In this document: piece after piece, positions 13,026 to 15,091 of the stretch
Position numbering within the stretch: position 1 is the stretch's first letter
How the letters are laid out: every line of letters starts with the position of its first letter
DNA from: Candidatus Iainarchaeum sp.
Lineage (GTDB): Archaea; Iainarchaeota; Iainarchaeia; Iainarchaeales; JAFCFF01
Reading direction: 5' to 3'
Assembly (NCBI GenBank): GCA_017608775.1
Contig: JAFCFF010000008.1
Span: 1 to 15,091, forward strand
DNA: 15,091 nt
Made by a program: the position numbers and the translations under genes
Notes under the pieces: generated by a model
Database searches by the model: none
Seen by the model: only the letters and a program-made list of their open reading frames with translations
What the model was told of the DNA's origin: nothing

Positions 13026-14417
13026 CTAAAGACAAGGCCTTATCTGTCTTCCCAAAAACCTAGACAAAACTTCTTTTATATTGCCCTCATAGATTTTTAA
13101 GATTTCTGTCTTTGAAAAAACCCTGCTGTTTTTTAGCCTGTTTCCCAAGTAGCTCTTCCTTTTCTTTTCTTCCCTGATCTTCTCCTCAATAATTTTCAAA
13201 ACATTTTCATAAGGGTTTCTTATTTTTAGGTAAACATGTCCTTGCCTTATTTTCTTCCCAAAAACTTCCCTGTGTTTTTTCATAAATCCCATAAGGTTTT
13301 TTTGGTCCTTTAGCAAAGGCCCTTTTATCCACTTTAGTTTTTCCCCCCTAAGGCCCTTCATCTTTAAAACAAGAAGAACAACCTTCTTTTCGTCACTCCA
13401 AACCATTTTTCTTTCTATCTTGTAGTTTTCCCTTCTCATTTTCTTTTCAAGCCCCCTGTAAAATCTTTTTAACTGTCCATATAATACATCCTCATGAGTT
13501 TTTCTGTATGGAAATTTCAACACAACAAGGTTTTCCCCCAAGACCCTTTTTCTAACATCTCTTACCTCTAAAATTTTTATTTTGGGTTTAAAGAAAAAAT
13601 CGATTCTCGGACCACTAACAAACCTTTTACACAGGGTTTTGAAATATTCATAGTTACATCTGTTGAGAGCAGACGCAACATTTCTGCCCCTGTCAACAGG
13701 GTCAAGAAATATCAAGGAGCTAGACTTAAACTTATTTATGATTTCCTCAACATTTTTTACCATTTTTTTTCTTCCAAATTCAATAACTTCTTTTTCTTTC
13801 CATCTAGCTGCTTCTTTTACCAAATTCCAAAAACTACCATATCTTAAAATAAGAAGCTCACACAGATATCCTGAGAAGCCCTCAACCCTCAACCTTGCTC
13901 CATAGAGGTCAAATCTTGTTAAAAACTGTTTCAAGAGTCTAACCTCCCCTTCCTTTCCCTTAATTCTTTTTTCTAAAAATTCCTGATGGAAGACGGTTCT
14001 ATCAACAGCACTCTTTATTTTCTCTCCTTTTTTAATTTTATAGCCAGGAACAACCTCTATTGCATACTCCCTTAACTTTAGAATTGAGTATGGGTGTTGC
14101 CCAAAGTCAATCTCATACCTTGCCTTTAACACTTTGGCAAGCCTTCTTCCTATCTCCAACCCTTTTTTCTCTAACTCCTTTTCTGAGACTGACTTACTGA
14201 AAAGAACAAAAACATCCAGGTCTTTCTTCTCCCTTAAATATGTGTTTCTTTTTAAGGAGCCAGCTATAACAAACCCCCTGACCTTCTTTTTCCCCTTCAA
14301 CAACTTTCTTACAGCAGATGAAACTCTTTCTTCTAATTTCCTATCGTTTTCTCTTTCCTCTTGAGTTATAGCAATTTTCTCCTTAATTTTATTAAGAAGT
14401 TTTTTAGGTTCCTGCAT
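13026..14417 (-). CDS. cca: archaeal (class I) CCA-adding tRNA nucleotidyltransferase
   Basis: A 463-residue enzyme that adds or repairs the CCA end of tRNA from CTP and ATP without a template. The nucleotidyltransferase head has GS (53-54) and the carboxylates DLD (66-68). The third acid lies in IEVVPGY (E121), where I recall Asp in the classical DVVPCY. Further family marks are QHPYS (107-111), AVDRTVFH near 142, the LKQFLTRFDLYGA segment, SGYLCELLILRYGSF and FLDPVDRGRNVASAL. The length is normal. The ATG at 14417 is chosen with GTGA 5 nt upstream; a GTG at 14426 is the alternative. The four tRNA genes nearby carry no CCA, so the enzyme is required. Confidence 0.93.
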   Translation of the reverse strand: MQEPKKLLNKIKEKIAITQEERENDRKLEERVSSAVRKLLKGKKKVRGFVIAGSLKRNTYLREKKDLDVFVLFSKSVSEKELEKKGLEIGRRLAKVLKARYEIDFGQHPYSILKLREYAIEVVPGYKIKKGEKIKSAVDRTVFHQEFLEKRIKGKEGEVRLLKQFLTRFDLYGARLRVEGFSGYLCELLILRYGSFWNLVKEAARWKEKEVIEFGRKKMVKNVEEIINKFKSSSLIFLDPVDRGRNVASALNRCNYEYFKTLCKRFVSGPRIDFFFKPKIKILEVRDVRKRVLGENLVVLKFPYRKTHEDVLYGQLKRFYRGLEKKMRRENYKIERKMVWSDEKKVVLLVLKMKGLRGEKLKWIKGPLLKDQKNLMGFMKKHREVFGKKIRQGHVYLKIRNPYENVLKIIEEKIREEKKRKSYLGNRLKNSRVFSKTEILKIYEGNIKEVLSRFLGRQIRPCL

Positions 14418-14449
14418 TTTACTCACTTATTTTCTCAAGAAAAACATGT

Positions 14450-14458
14450 TTTTTAATA
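14450..14458 (-). promoter_or_regulatory. TATA-like box of the cca gene
   Basis: The minus-strand ATTAAAAAA stretch is about 37 bp before the ATG at 14417, giving a leader of roughly 11 nt that contains the GTGA ribosome site. Confidence 0.35.
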
Positions 14459-14481
14459 ATAAAAACGTTATTTTCAGGATA

Positions 14482-14497
14482 TTGTTATGTATAACAA
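14482..14497. promoter_or_regulatory. inverted repeat between cca and the transporter gene
   Basis: TTGTTAT-GT-ATAACAA has perfect 7-bp arms. It lies 22 bp upstream of the TATA box of the transporter gene and about 24 bp upstream of the cca TATA box, a fitting place for an activator or repressor. Confidence 0.4.
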
Positions 14498-14518
14498 CAA
14501 TCAAAAAGAACAAGCAAA

Positions 14519-14528
14519 GTTTTAAAAC
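14519..14528 (+). promoter_or_regulatory. palindromic TATA box of the transporter gene
   Basis: GTTTTAAAAC is centred 25-26 bp before the ATG at 14549, with CAAAG upstream as a possible BRE. No Shine-Dalgarno motif follows, so the transcript is probably leaderless. Confidence 0.6.
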
Positions 14529-14548
14529 CCAAATTCCTTCTTATTAAA

Positions 14549-15091
14549 ATGCCGCACCAGAAGATGCATCTTAGCACTCTTTTGCATACTTATTTCTCAA
14601 ACAAGGAATTGGATGAGCTTTATCTATCTGTTGCCCTGAAAACCTTTGCAGCTGCCTTGATTGAGATTTTTGTTCCTATTTATCTTTTTAACTTAGGCTA
14701 TAGCATAAAGGAAATCGTGTTTTTTCACTTAATTCTCTATTTTTTTATCTTTGTTTTTTATGTTCCCGCAACAAAGACAATACAGTTTTTAGGTCTAAAG
14801 TTTACTATGAGCATAGGAATTTTCTTTTTCATGATCTATCTTTTTCTGCTTAATTTCTTTTCCTCTCTTAACATTCCAATATATTTTGTTCCCTTGGTGT
14901 CCTCCATTAGCACTGCTTTTTACTATGCCTCGTTTCACATAGATTTCTCAAAGTTTTCTAAGAAGTTAGTTAGGGGGGAACAGTTTGCCTTTCTAAGATT
15001 TTTAACCATTGCCCTAGCAGCCTTATCTCCTTTGATAGGTGCCTTGATAATAACTTTTTTTTCCTTTAATCTTCTTTTTATCATTTCTATA
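14549..15091 (+). CDS. MFS-type transporter, N-terminal part (cut by window edge)
   Basis: An open frame of 181 codons from ATG at 14549 to the window end without a stop. After a polar start (MPHQKMHLSTLLHTYFSNKELDELY in part) come about five hydrophobic segments, near residues 27-50, 55-74, 83-105, 108-128 and 148-175. The first has the look of a major facilitator opening (LKTFAAALIEIFVPIYLFNLGYS in part), with the short basic loop KTIQFLGLK between segments two and three. Substrate cannot be told. The start is supported by a TATA box 25 bp upstream and by a lack of alternatives. It is divergent from cca. Confidence 0.7.
   Translation, partial: MPHQKMHLSTLLHTYFSNKELDELYLSVALKTFAAALIEIFVPIYLFNLGYSIKEIVFFHLILYFFIFVFYVPATKTIQFLGLKFTMSIGIFFFMIYLFLLNFFSSLNIPIYFVPLVSSISTAFYYASFHIDFSKFSKKLVRGEQFAFLRFLTIALAALSPLIGALIITFFSFNLLFIISI

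Overview
This window looks archaeal. It encodes an archaeal elongation factor 1-beta beside a four-CxxC zinc-ribbon protein, Rad50, a class I (archaeal-type) CCA-adding enzyme and a TreT-type trehalose synthase. It also has four tRNA genes without an encoded CCA end, and TATA-like boxes about 25-30 bp upstream of many starts. The DNA is AT-rich and tightly packed: convergent genes share stop codons, tRNA genes are 2 nt apart, and promoters are very short. Together with Lys-rich small proteins and a MopE-like Cys-rich surface protein, this suggests a small-genome archaeon, possibly of the DPANN group. That placement is inference; no rRNA or diagnostic marker is present.

Layout. 1-46 (-): probable first 15 codons of a membrane protein. 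93-680 (-): DEDD-type exonuclease-like protein. 815-1063 (+): EF-Tu domain-2-like small protein with a TTG start. 1060-1335 (-): small unknown protein whose stop overlaps the previous gene's stop. 1472-1525 (+): 17-residue Lys/Arg peptide followed by a T-rich terminator. 1566-2666 (-): unknown basic protein. 2703-3497 (-): UppP/BacA-family lipid-pyrophosphate phosphatase, 7 nt downstream of a short rad50 (3505-5478). 5532-6332 (+): unknown protein, possibly Tiki/TraB-like, with a very basic tail. 9333 to 6329 (-): a probable operon of a GAF/HD-GYP/HD signalling protein, the zinc ribbon and EF-1beta. 9392-10666 (-): treT. 10733-10804 (+): tRNA-Arg(TCG). 10827-11228 (-): YjbQ-family protein. 11285-11519 (-): tRNA-Ile, tRNA-Ser and tRNA-Gly. 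11605-12966 (-): membrane-anchored Cys-rich surface protein. 13026-14417 (-): CCA-adding enzyme. 14549 to the end (+): N-terminal half of an MFS-type transporter.

Working together. The tRNA genes, the CCA-adding enzyme (needed because none of the four tRNAs encodes CCA), EF-1beta, the zinc ribbon and the EF-Tu-domain protein form a translation theme. Rad50 and the exonuclease-like protein belong to nucleic-acid metabolism. UppP, the surface protein and the transporter concern the cell envelope, and TreT makes the solute trehalose. No mobile element, CRISPR array or phage gene is visible. No stretch over 300 bases lacks a gene.

The least expected items are the HD-GYP-type signalling protein in an archaeal translation operon, the 17-residue Lys peptide, the duplicated Cys module of the surface protein, and symmetric TATA boxes sitting midway between divergent genes.
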